Shown here piece after piece: positions 31,995 to 44,358 of a stretch of 64,000 nucleotides of DNA; the first letter of the stretch is position 1; each line of letters opens with the position of its first letter. The stretch is taken from positions 43,603,039-43,667,038 of the forward strand of contig OY997590.1 of the NCBI GenBank assembly GCA_963921825.1. The letters run 5' to 3'. The notes beneath the pieces are model-generated. The model saw only the letters and a list, made by a program, of their open reading frames with translations, had not been told where the DNA came from and ran no database searches. Position numbers and translations under genes: made by a program. Origin of the DNA: Erodium maritimum. Taxonomy: Eukaryota; Streptophyta; Magnoliopsida; Geraniales; Geraniaceae.

Positions 31995-34900
31995 GCGAGG
32001 TTCATGTCCATGTATCGTTTCGCACCGGGATGGTGCCGACCGAGGAGAGCGCCGCAGGCGTTTTGGAGAAGAGACTCAGTTCGTCTAGCACAATTTAAGT
32101 CATTGCAGTCAGACCCGAGGAATATTCTGTATTAGTGGAACAAACTTTAGCTTTAGGGAGACTTTTGGGGAAACCACCAAGGCGCGGAAGATCAGGCCAA
32201 GGCCGAGGGGCTTCTTGAGGCCGTCAGAGAGTCGCAATCCGAGGAGGCAGGGGACCCCAGGATTCTGTCTGTCACATAACCAGTCCCGTGAGACACGACT
32301 GGTTGGAGAAGTAGTGTCCGTTGGACCTGCCCCGGTGGCATAGTTTGCCCTCGAGCAAACAGTTGGAACGTCTAGGCCGAGAAGGCCAGTTGAGTGATGG
32401 ATCTACAAACCGTCCCACAGGTCGATCTACGAGAGTCGATAAGAGAACCTGCCGCTATAGCATCAAATTATTCCAACCCCATCGAGAGGAGGACCTCCGA
32501 TGTGGCAGGGGCGAACGTACCTGATTACCGAGCCCCGAGTGAGGACTTGTTACCGATCTTGAGATCGAGTAGAGTACTGGTTACCATTTCCACGTTGGAT
32601 TTCGTGTCAGCTGACACTTGAGCATTACACTGGTGTATTGGTTCGTGGTGGCATATAGATCGAGCGAGTTGAACACTGTTAAGCCCACCGGTACTTTAAC
32701 CACATCGACTAGAGGTATGGTAGTACCGACTAGCATTAGTGGGAGTTGGAAAGTGGAGTAACAGACTTGGCCTTACTGAAGGTTCTTTTCATTCTCCGAT
32801 TGTATGGATCGAATTTTGAGAACCGATTGTTGAAACAGCAAGCGTTCATCGAGTGACATCAGCAGGGAATGCCGAGCAGTGAAAGGCTACAGCCTTGACC
32901 AGTAAACGGTTCGACTAGTCGCAGGAGATGACCGAGCTACGACTAGATCATAGTAGCGCAGCAGAAGCGTGGTGGGCCCATACCCACAGGAGTATATAGT
33001 TCCTTTTAACCCCGCTACAAGACTAAGGTTATTAGATTCGAACCATCGAGACGATGTTGTTCCAAATCCTTGTTAGCGAGCGAAGGTTGCACGAGTGTGT
33101 GTCGTACGTGAGAAACTAAATCAAGGTGTGTTTCTTACGTTTTTTCCAGAAGGACTAAGCGGCTTACCGCCAATTCACACGGAACAAACGGACAACATTA
33201 AGAGTTAACCAAACGACCTTCCCAGAGGAGAAGAATACGAAGAACGCGAGCCGAGTACCAAGGCAGATCTCCATCAGCAGGAGAAGAACGAACACTAGTG
33301 TCCCGCAAGGACTAAGCATAACCATGAGGTTACGTCCTAGAAGTGAGAGCACATCTTGTTGAAATCGAGCTACAGATAGCTGAGGGTGACTACCACAAGC
33401 TTTCAGGCCAATAACAAGATGGCACCGAGCGAGTAATCGTATGGTAAGTCGGATTTTGTGCCATGCATGGGCACGGGAAAAGTTAAGAGCTAACCATTGT
33501 CGGTTTTAATTTATCAGGTAACGAATGAAGGAACCATACGGGTTTCTGAACCGTTCAATTTATCGAGATCTCAGTACGTGTTGATTACTCCTTAAAGGGC
33601 AACTTGGGTGGACTTGATTTTAAGTTGTTTTGATTGGTAACTCGTGAGCGGGTGTCAACGGTATAAGAAATACCGTCGGTTGGGATGACCTTGGGCAATC
33701 GATCTTGGATCGTTGTTCACAGTCGAGTGTAATTTCGTGCGTTCAATTTTGGTGTCTTGAAGGACGCCTACTTTCGACCAAGTGCCAGTAAGAGGTTTTA
33801 TTGGTCCGTATTGTTGTACGTCGTTCGTCTGACTAGGTATCGGTAGAGTTCATGGTGGTACTGAACCATGCACCGGTTTTGAGAACCATTATCTCGTGAT
33901 AGGATGATTCAGGTAAGATGACTTGTGAGGTGGTTGGATCAGGTGTTGAGAACTGGTATCGATGTCAAGAGAAGTATCGCGAGTTGGATAACCTTCTCGT
34001 TTGATCACAGTGAGAGGTGGATAGCTTACCGCGAGTTAAGTTTGTGGTACGTGATGTGTAACTGACCCGTACCAGGTTGAGAACCGTGTTAAGGTTTAAC
34101 CGTTGTGATAGATGTGTGTGATGTTGGTTGTGTGCGAGACACGTTTGTGCTTTATCGTTTACCATGTGTGTGATGACATGTTAAGTGATGTGGTTGCAGT
34201 TGGTGTTGGTTCGTTCGATTATGTTTTGTGAGTGTGATGGGATCTTGAGTTGAGGAGTGTGGTTACGAGTTCCGTTGGAAATTAATTGTGTGATGTACCC
34301 GGATGCCAGGCTTAGTATGACGGGAGGTTGTGATTAAGTTATGTTTTGAGGCATGCCACATTTCGACTATATGCCGGTACGTTGTACCATTTACGTGATT
34401 GAGGTGCGTCTACCTTCCCTCGAGATGTGATGAAACGAGCGGTTGTCCAAACCCCGTAGTGATTATGAGAACCTTTGATTGGATGATTACATTTGTGTGT
34501 TGCTTACTCGTCTTGTGTGTGTTAGGTCGTGACAAGACCTTTTTGGCGTTCTAGTGTGAACTTTTCGGGAGACAGTTACTAAAGAGAAATTGAGGAGTTA
34601 CACCTACGGATGGCTCCGTCCTTGTCCGATTTTCGGAGTTTTCCAGTGAGACACCCATACCGAAGAAAGATCCCGGTATGGCATGTTTGACCCGAGGCCG
34701 TTCTATCCGGTCCGATACTGGTACCAGTGAGGATTCTGATAAGAAGTATCTACATCGAAGTTGTTGATGACGGTCCGCCGTCTACACTAAAATTGGAGTC
34801 TGTTGGAGGTTACCAAGATCGTTTCTGGCATCCCTCAGGATCTGAGGTGGGTACGATTACCCTTTTGAGTTGCGCCTAGTAGTCCACCGGAGGTGGTAAA

Positions 34901-35379
34901 TAGGATGGGCATTCCGGACCGTGCAATGATCATGAGATCCTGGGTCTCGAGGAAGTGGTTTATGTGTTACTTGATCGTGTAATCGTTTGTAGTTGGTCTT
35001 AACACGAAGAATTTCGGATTTCTGGGTAAGCTGTCCCTGTAACGGTTACTAAGAAGGAAACTGAGTGGTCATGCCTACGTGTAATTTCCTACTTCAGTTC
35101 GCCTTGCGAGGTGTTCCGGCGCGATACCTATGACCGACGAGAGATTCCGGTCTAGAGTATCTAGACCGATTTAGAGTATTTCAGTACGAGGTCTATACCG
35201 AGGTGGGATTCCGGTATAGGATGTTTTATAGTGTCATCTGGTATTCCTTAACGTTTCAGTGTTCTTTGACATGTTGGGTCCAGCAGTGGTTCTTGAGTTA
35301 TGGTTGCATGATGAAACTGCGAACTGTTAAGAAAGACTGTTTTTCACCGCCCAGTGTGGCTCTTGAGTAACTAGCGGGA

Positions 35380-35764
35380 TCTAGTGAAACACGAGTAAGT
35401 GAAGGTCGCGCAAATGCGGAAACGGGTGAAAGCCGAGTAGAGCCGACAGAAGAATTACACAGGCGAAAGGCGCAGGCCTATTGAGTTTCATTGCGGGATC
35501 AGATATTCTGAGAGTGAGCCTAAGAGGGGCCTTAGCGGATCGACAGAGACGGAGGCAAGTTGGCCCCGCAGTTTATCAAACGTTTTGAGATCTTCAGGCA
35601 GGACTAGAGTCGTTGCCTAGCAGCTTCCGTGTGTTCCCAAACTACGGGAGTACAACGCGGATCCCTCGCTTGTGAGTCTTGAGCAGGACGTTCCCTGAGA
35701 TAGGATCAAGAGGAGCGCGTGCGTTTTAAATTTTGAGGACAAAATTTCTTTAAGGGGGGTAGAC
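35380..35764 (+). pseudogene. Gypsy C pol 3' end, first copy
   Basis: Shifted pieces such as GGKLAPQFIKRFEIF correspond to the integrase tail seen intact in Gypsy A (KLAPRYIGLFEIL). Then comes the GAGGACAAAATTTC segment and the purine tract at about 35751-35764. Between 32000 and 35380 I see no readable domain. Confidence 0.65.
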
Positions 35765-38296
35765 TGTAAAACCCCACTTTTTCATTAGGGTAATGTTCTG
35801 AGATATGAAAAGGTTGGGTTTGTTTTTGCAACGAGTAGTGTCGAAAAGAAAGAAAAAAAAGAGAAAGGAGGGAAATTGGGCTGGACAGGTTGACCAGGCC
35901 GGCCAGAACCTCGGCCCAGTACCAATCTGCTGCCCAGGCCCAATTCCCCAGCGTGGCCCAACCCTAGGATCAAAACCAACGTGCAGCCTCTTCAGATCCG
36001 CACTTTCTCGCACGATCCCCGAGGAGCTTCTCCCTCATCGAGCTCCCCCCCCCCTCTCGTTCCGCTCGGACGCGAACCAGAGCAGCGGTGTCTCCGGCCA
36101 GCGTCACGGCTCCTCTCTCCCTTCACCTCCGTCTACTGCTACCTCACCAACGCCCTCACCTCCCTCTTCTTCTCCATCCTCGGCAGAGACACGCGAGTTC
36201 GAACCGACGCCGGAGATCTCTCCCCTCGGTTTCGTCCTCCCCAAGCCTGAAACGAGCCCAACATTGCCCTTTTCCGTTCTCCCAGACCTCGAATCGATCG
36301 GATTCCTCAGTTCCGTGCTCGATTCAAGGGTTTTCAGTCAGAAGCACCGGCGGTGAACTCCGTCTCCTCCAGATCTGCACGAGAACGGATACACATAGTG
36401 TTCCAGCCAACGCCGCAGCGGTTCTGACCTCGCCAAGCCCTGACGCCGCCTCCCCACTCTCGTTTCTCCCTCCACGACCTCACCTGACACCGTGGGCGGT
36501 GGTCGGAGCGATGCTGTCTCGCCGGAGGGCCACAGCTCAGGCACGGACAGGGTTGGGCCAGAAGAGACCTGGGCTGAAAAGGCGTTGGGCCTGGGGGAAA
36601 GATCGGGCCGGACAGAACAGAAGACGGGCCTTGGCCCATTATGGACTCGGGCCTTGGGCCCAGTTGGACTTCAGGACCGGGTCTGGACCGGGTTCGGGTT
36701 CGGATCCGGGTCAACCCGAATGTAAAAGAAACCGTTTTAAAATCAGATTTAATTAACTGGTTTAACTGATTCAAGGTGAGAATCTAAAAGATAATTTTGG
36801 TTAAACCGGTGGACCTTTGGACATCTATTGGTTTTGACTGGATATTTTATGTGTCGAACTTAGGCGGGACTTCGCCCGAGAACAAGGGCTTGGAACCAAG
36901 CTAGATGAGCAAAATCACGCCGGAACCCGTGTGAAGAACGGAGTTTTATCTACCAAGCGCGACAGCAGAGTGTTAGAGGAAGACCGCGAGGTAGGGAAAG
37001 TCTTAACTTCTCGTTTAAATGCTTAGTATGCATGTTAGGCTAATAAAAGCGGAAAGGTCCTAGAAATGCCTATAGGATGCGAATAACTAGAATAATTGTC
37101 TTTCATTTACTAATAACCGGACGTGTCTAGTAATGCTTGCGTAGGGTGCTAATCACTAGTATAACTCGCTTTCAATACTTGGGAATTGATTTACTGGTAG
37201 AGCGGCCTTGGCAAAGCTCTCGGATTAGTTGTGTGTTAGGATCACATGCTTGGTTGTTTGGTTGCTTAGTGGATAGGCTAAAGAGTCTAATGGAACTAGT
37301 TGAATTGCATGCTTGAATGCTCGATGGAAGGTTTACATGACTGGTTGATTGAACTCGTACTTTCTTGTTGAATGTATTTGAGTGATTGCTTTATTTCCTT
37401 AAATGGTTGATTGGAGAATCGAGTATGACTGGTTGTACCAAGCGGTGCAATCAGGTGATCGATGGACCGATGGGTCATGACGGGTAAGTAAACGGTAAGT
37501 TGTGGTTATGTGATTCGTGTGTTGTGGTTATGAGATTCGTGTGCTGTGTGTTGTGATGAAACGGTGATTCGTGAGTTATGTGTGATCGTGGAATGGTGTT
37601 CGTTGGGAATGGATTGCTTCGTGTTTCGTTTGAGTGTGTTACTCAATTATATCTGTTTATTATTGAATTGCCCAAGTGTATGCTTCCTATGGAAGTAATA
37701 CCTTGGTTCCCGAGGACATATAGCCCTTTGGAGACGTTTCTGAGAATCCCGATGATAAGCGCCCTCAGGGGGTTGTTTCCGGTAGCCTCAATGATATGCG
37801 TCGCCTCTGGACTTGAGGGAAAATCCGAGAGGACACATCATAGGTGGATCGGAGGGTGGTGACTTCATGTGACACGACATTGTTTGGATTACCTATTGCC
37901 CGTAATTGTTAAGAGTTACCTTGTTGACTTGTTGATGAAATTATTGAGTTTAAAGTCCACCTTGTTATGTATTTTCCCTACTGAGCGCGAGCTCACCCCT
38001 TTGAGTTTATTGTTGTGATTACAGGCTTGATTAAGGAGTAGAGGCTCGGGAGCTTCTTGGTGTGGGTGTCTTATTAGAGACTTCGTTTAGGTTTTTATTT
38101 CAGTTTTTGAACAAACCATGTTGGAGGATTATTATTACACCCCTGGAGGGTTTTATTCATGTTTTGAACCGAGTTATTCTGATTTGAGACTTAATTGGAG
38201 GATTTATGAAATTGTTGTTGGATGAATAGCGTTGAAAACCGTTTTTACTCAAGTCACGTCTCGAGTCCGGGTAAGAACCGGATTTGGGGCGTGACA
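35765..38296 (+). repeat. LTR 2 (middle) of Gypsy C
   Basis: Nearly identical to LTR 3, differing by one base in a C run. It is preceded by the purine tract TAAGGGGGGTAGAC and followed directly by a second primer site. It serves as 3' LTR of the first unit and 5' LTR of the second. Long frames in its GC-rich part (about 36000-36750) lack family similarity. Confidence 0.93.
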
Positions 38297-38727
38297 ATTT
38301 GTTATCAGAGCCTGGTTTCATTTGAAACAGGTGTCTTTGCGAACTTGTTTTCAAACCTCGGACCGAAGTCAATTAGGTGGGTAGGGTTAGGGAGTCTGAG
38401 TCGTGATACTCAGTGACGCGATTTGGAAACATTGACGCGGAGAGTTCGAACGACATGAGTCGTGAGTCGCTTTAATGTTTTTCTTAAATGGAATCTTTTA
38501 CACTACAATGATTGCGTTACTTGATTGGTATCCTCTCCCTAGTGATCGGTGAAGCCGAATGGTTGAGATCGGAATTGAATTAACGGGCGGTGATCGACCC
38601 GCTATGCATTCGTTGTAGAGTGAGCCAATTGTTGGTGGTGTTGCCATTGTGGTGGATCATTTCTAAAATCTTCAAGTTGAAGTATGGTCTTATTCAATTG
38701 TTGACTTGTTTAATTGACCGCTGTTCT

Positions 38728-39172
38728 GGAGCATGAGAACTCCATGTATGCTTGTATTGAGTGTTTTGGGTGGGGCACGAGAACCCCGTATCCCGTTGTG
38801 TGAGAACTTTGGGTGGGGCACGAGAATCCCTTATACTGTTGTGTGAGCATGTTGGTGGGGCACGAGGACCCCGTATGTCGTTTGTGTTGAGTATGTTGGT
38901 GGGGCACGAGAACCCCGTGTGCCCAGTGTGTGGCGAATTTGGGACACGAGCACCCCGTGGTATTTGGGAGCACGAGCACTCCGCATACCGAGGATAGTGA
39001 GTTTGTGGGGAGCACGAGGACTCCGTTTATTGATTGTGTTGTGTACTTTGGGGAGCACGAGAACTCCGTTTATTGACTTTGTTGTGTAACTTGAAGAGCA
39101 TGACCACTCTATGTTTTGACTGTGTGGTGTATTTGGCCGAGCATGAGAACTCTGCGTACTTCTTGTCTTGTG
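38728..39172 (+). repeat. Hairpin array with CACGAGAA loops, second copy
   Basis: Duplicate of 30126-30570 from tandem duplication of the internal region; no difference seen. Confidence 0.8.
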
Positions 39173-40228
39173 ATTTTTGTTTGTAAATGTCCCGCTTAAG
39201 CGGAGGGTTAAGGGAAAATACGAATAGATCATGCCGAAATTTTGGTAGAACTAAAGTTGTCGCACTATCACGGGCTGACTCAGGGGCACCACTGTAGTCG
39301 AGTGTGATGGTTTGATGTCAAGTTGTTACAATGAGGTTCGGGGATGCCTGAATCGGGTTGTAACGACATGAGATCGACATGAAAAGGTTTGGGTAAAAGT
39401 TAATAAATGGGAATCTTTGGAAGGGAAGGAAGGGCTAAGGGTGATTATTGAATTGAATTGTGTTAAGTGATAAACCCCTCTTTGTGAAAGGATACCCGAG
39501 CAAGGGGTATGCCTGTTGACTTGTGCTCTGTGTGGTGTGCTTGAGTTGGAACCTTCCTGTGGGAGTTGGTGGTGGATTGCTTAAATCGCTGGTTGTTGTT
39601 GTGAGACGCATAGAGATGCGAAATTGTGTGCTATTATATATGAGTATATATATATATATATATATATATATCTACTAAGCTTAAGAGCTGTAAACTTGGG
39701 TGACTTGTGAGACGCGCGTGAACGTCCTTGTACTTGATCGAACCTTTGATTTATGTGTGAGACGCACGAGGTGCGGGTCTCTTGTCTACATAAGTGCTAC
39801 TTATGACTTTACGACTTGCTTTTGATCCAAGTGGGATCCGGTGAAGACGCACGAGAACGTCATGCTTGGGTGAATCGAACCGATTAGGTTAAACTGATTT
39901 ATGAACCTATAGGTTCTAAATGCAGTGAGCTTACGAGATGTCACGTGTCTACATCCTGGAGAGTACCAAGAGCCGTCCAGTGTGGGGGCAGAGCCAGACA
40001 CCAGCTGTTGTTCTGGCAGGGACAGTGAGCTCCCAGGATGCTGCTCCCACAGAGCACCAGAGTTTTGGGGATAGACCAGTAGGGTCACACCAAGAGTTTC
40101 CCCAGTCGTAGAGCCGACTCAAGCGGCCCTATTGATGAGGTGGTTCGCGCAGTGTTAGCTGCGCTCAGCATGAGACTACAGCACCGACAGAAGAGTCTGT
40201 ACCTACTGCCGACGCAACCACTACCGAG

Positions 40229-40588
40229 ATGCCAGGCCAGGTGGACGGTTACACGACCCAGGCACTCAGGAGTTTTCTTACGTTGAGTACACCAGTTTAT
40301 TCTGGGAATTTAGACCCAGAGGCAGTTGTATTATGGTTGGAGCGGATTACCCACAACCTTAATACGTTTAGAGTATTCTGGTATTCGTTGGAGAATGTGT
40401 TCCCCAACCTACCAGCTGAGGGAGAAGCTCGATACTGGAAGCAACGGGTGCAGACCAGACCTGGAAATGACTTCCAGCCGTTCAGCGGACTGTCCTTGGG
40501 ACAGTGTTTCCTTCGATCTATTCGAGATGACCGACACCAGCAGTTTTGGATCTGCAGTGGAAAAAGGGTGACCGTTTATGAGTATTAG
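40229..40588 (+). pseudogene. Gypsy C gag remnant, second copy
   Basis: Identical at protein level to 31635-31994 and broken at the same codon, which shows that the damage predates duplication. Confidence 0.7.
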
Positions 40589-43500
40589 GCGAGGTTCATG
40601 TCCATGTATCGTTTCGCACCGGGATGGTGCCGACCGAGGAGAGCGCCGCAGGCGTTTTGGAGAAGAGACTCAGTTCGTCTAGCACAATTTAAGTCATTGC
40701 AGTCAGACCCGAGGAATATTCTGTATTAGTGGAACAAACTTTAGCTTTAGGGAGACTTTTGGGGAAACCACCAAGGCGCGGAAGATCAGGCCAAGGCCGA
40801 GGGGCTTCTTGAGGCCGTCAGAGAGTCGCAATCCGAGGAGGCAGGGGACCCCAGGATTCTGTCTGTCACATAACCAGTCCCGTGAGACACGACTGGTTGG
40901 AGAAGTAGTGTCCGTTGGACCTGCCCCGGTGGCATAGTTTGCCCTCGAGCAAACAGTTGGAACGTCTAGGCCGAGAAGGCCAGTTGAGTGATGGATCTAC
41001 AAACCGTCCCACAGGTCGATCTACGAGAGTCGATAAGAGAACCTGCCGCTATAGCATCAAATTATTCCAACCCCATCGAGAGGAGGACCTCCGATGTGGC
41101 AGGGGCGAACGTACCTGATTACCGAGCCCCGAGTGAGGACTTGTTACCGATCTTGAGATCGAGTAGAGTACTGGTTACCATTTCCACGTTGGATTTCGTG
41201 TCAGCTGACACTTGAGCATTACACTGGTGTATTGGTTCGTGGTGGCATATAGATCGAGCGAGTTGAACACTGTTAAGCCCACCGGTACTTTAACCACATC
41301 GACTAGAGGTATGGTAGTACCGACTAGCATTAGTGGGAGTTGGAAAGTGGAGTAACAGACTTGGCCTTACTGAAGGTTCTTTTCATTCTCCGATTGTATG
41401 GATCGAATTTTGAGAACCGATTGTTGAAACAGCAAGCGTTCATCGAGTGACATCAGCAGGGAATGCCGAGCAGTGAAAGGCTACAGCCTTGACCAGTAAA
41501 CGGTTCGACTAGTCGCAGGAGATGACCGAGCTACGACTAGATCATAGTAGCGCAGCAGAAGCGTGGTGGGCCCATACCCACAGGAGTATATAGTTCCTTT
41601 TAACCCCGCTACAAGACTAAGGTTATTAGATTCGAACCATCGAGACGATGTTGTTCCAAATCCTTGTTAGCGAGCGAAGGGTGCACGAGTGTGTGTCGTA
41701 CGTGAGAAACTAAATCAAGGTGTGTTTCTTACGTTTTTTCCAGAAGGACTAAGCGGCTTACCGCCAATTCACACGGAACAAACGGACAACATTAAGAGTT
41801 AACCAAACGACCTTCCCAGAGGAGAAGAATACGAAGAACGCGAGCCGAGTACCAAGGCAGATCTCCATCAGCAGGAGAAGAACGAACACTAGTGTCCCGC
41901 AAGGACTAAGCATAACCATGAGGTTACGTCCTAGAAGTGAGAGCACATCTTGTTGAAATCGAGCTACAGATAGCTGAGGGTGACTACCACAAGCTTTCAG
42001 GCCAATAACAAGATGGCACCGAGCGAGTAATCGTATGGTAAGTCGGATTTTGTGCCATGCATGGGCACGGGAAAAGTTAAGAGCTAACCATTGTCGGTTT
42101 TAATTTATCAGGTAACGAATGAAGGAACCATACGGGTTTCTGAACCGTTCAATTTATCGAGATCTCAGTACGTGTTGATTACTCCTTAAAGGGCAACTTG
42201 GGTGGACTTGATTTTAAGTTGTTTTGATTGGTAACTCGTGAGCGGGTGTCAACGGTATAAGAAATACCGTCGGTTGGGATGACCTTGGGCAATCGATCTT
42301 GGATCGTTGTTCACAGTCGAGTGTAATTTCGTGCGTTCAATTTTGGTGTCTTGAAGGACGCCTACTTTCGACCAAGTGCCAGTAAGAGGTTTTATTGGTC
42401 CGTATTGTTGTACGTCGTTCGTCTGACTAGGTATCGGTAGAGTTCATGGTGGTACTGAACCATGCACCGGTTTTGAGAACCATTATCTCGTGATAGGATG
42501 ATTCAGGTAAGATGACTTGTGAGGTGGTTGGATCAGGTGTTGAGAACTGGTATCGATGTCAAGAGAAGTATCGCGAGTTGGATAACCTTCTCGTTTGATC
42601 ACAGTGAGAGGTGGATAGCTTACCGCGAGTTAAGTTTGTGGTACGTGATGTGTAACTGACCCGTACCAGGTTGAGAACCGTGTTAAGGTTTAACCGTTGT
42701 GATAGATGTGTGTGATGTTGGTTGTGTGCGAGACACGTTTGTGCTTTATCGTTTACCATGTGTGTGATGACATGTTAAGTGATGTGGTTGCAGTTGGTGT
42801 TGGTTCGTTCGATTATGTTTTGTGAGTGTGATGGGATCTTGAGTTGAGGAGTGTGGTTACGAGTTCCGTTGGAAATTAATTGTGTGATGTACCCGGATGC
42901 CAGGCTTAGTATGACGGGAGGTTGTGATTAAGTTATGTTTTGAGGCATGCCACATTTCGACTATATGCCGGTACGTTGTACCATTTACGTGATTGAGGTG
43001 CGTCTACCTTCCCTCGAGATGTGATGAAACGAGCGGTTGTCCAAACCCCGTAGTGATTATGAGAACCTTTGATTGGATGATTACATTTGTGTGTTGCTTA
43101 CTCGTCTTGTGTGTGTTAGGTCGTGACAAGACCTTTTTGGCGTTCTAGTGTGAACTTTTCGGGAGACAGTTACTAAAGAGAAATTGAGGAGTTACACCTA
43201 CGGATGGCTCCGTCCTTGTCCGATTTTCGGAGTTTTCCAGTGAGACACCCATACCGAAGAAAGATCCCGGTATGGCATGTTTGACCCGAGGCCGTTCTAT
43301 CCGGTCCGATACTGGTACCAGTGAGGATTCTGATAAGAAGTATCTACATCGAAGTTGTTGATGACGGTCCGCCGTCTACACTAAAATTGGAGTCTGTTGG
43401 AGGTTACCAAGATCGTTTCTGGCATCCCTCAGGATCTGAGGTGGGTACGATTACCCTTTTGAGTTGCGCCTAGTAGTCCACCGGAGGTGGTAAATAGGAT

Positions 43501-43973
43501 GGGCATTCCGGACCGTGCAATGATCATGAGATCCTGGGTCTCGAGGAAGTGGTTTATGTGTTACTTGATCGTGTAATCGTTTGTAGTTGGTCTTAACACG
43601 AAGAATTTCGGATTTCTGGGTAAGCTGTCCCTGTAACGGTTACTAAGAAGGAAACTGAGTGGTCATGCCTACGTGTAATTTCCTACTCCAGTTCGCCTTG
43701 CGAGGTGTTCCGGCGCGATACCTATGACCGACGAGAGATTCCGGTCTAGAGTATCTAGACCGATTTAGAGTATTTCAGTACGACGTCTATACCGAGGTGG
43801 GATTCCGGTATAGGATGTTTTATAGTGTCATCTGGTATTCCTTAACGTTTCAGTGTTCTTTGACATGTTGGGTCCAGCAGTGGTTCTTGAGTTATGGTTG
43901 CATGATGAAACTGCGAACTGTTAAGAAAGACTGTTTTTCACCGCCCAGTGTGGCTCTTGAGTAACTAGCGGGA

Positions 43974-44358
43974 TCTAGTGAAACACGAGTAAGTGAAGGT
44001 CGCGCAAATGCGGAAACGGGTGAAAGCCGAGTAGAGCCGACAGAAGAATTACACAGGCGAAAGGCGCAGGCCTATTGAGTTTCATTGCGGGATCAGATAT
44101 TCTGAGAGTGAGCCTAAGAGGGGCCTTAGCGGATCGACAGAGACGGAGGCAAGTTGGCCCCGCAGTTTATCAAACGTTTTGAGATCTTCAGGCAGGACTA
44201 GAGTCGTTGCCTAGCAGCTTCCGTGTGTTCCCAAACTACGGGAGTACAACGCGGATCCCTCGCTTGTGAGTCTTGAGCAGGACGTTCCCTGAGATAGGAT
44301 CAAGAGGAGCGCGTGCGTTTTAAATTTTGAGGACAAAATTTCTTTAAGGGGGGTAGAC
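43974..44358 (+). pseudogene. Gypsy C pol 3' end, second copy
   Basis: Duplicate of 35380-35764, ending in the same purine tract before LTR 3. Confidence 0.65.

Noticed and set aside
35981..36756. Open frames of up to 258 codons in the Gypsy C LTRs (also 44575-45351 and opposite-strand frames)
   Set aside because: Low stop density comes from the GC-rich, C-rich LTR segment. Frames overlap on both strands, differ between LTR copies and match no family.
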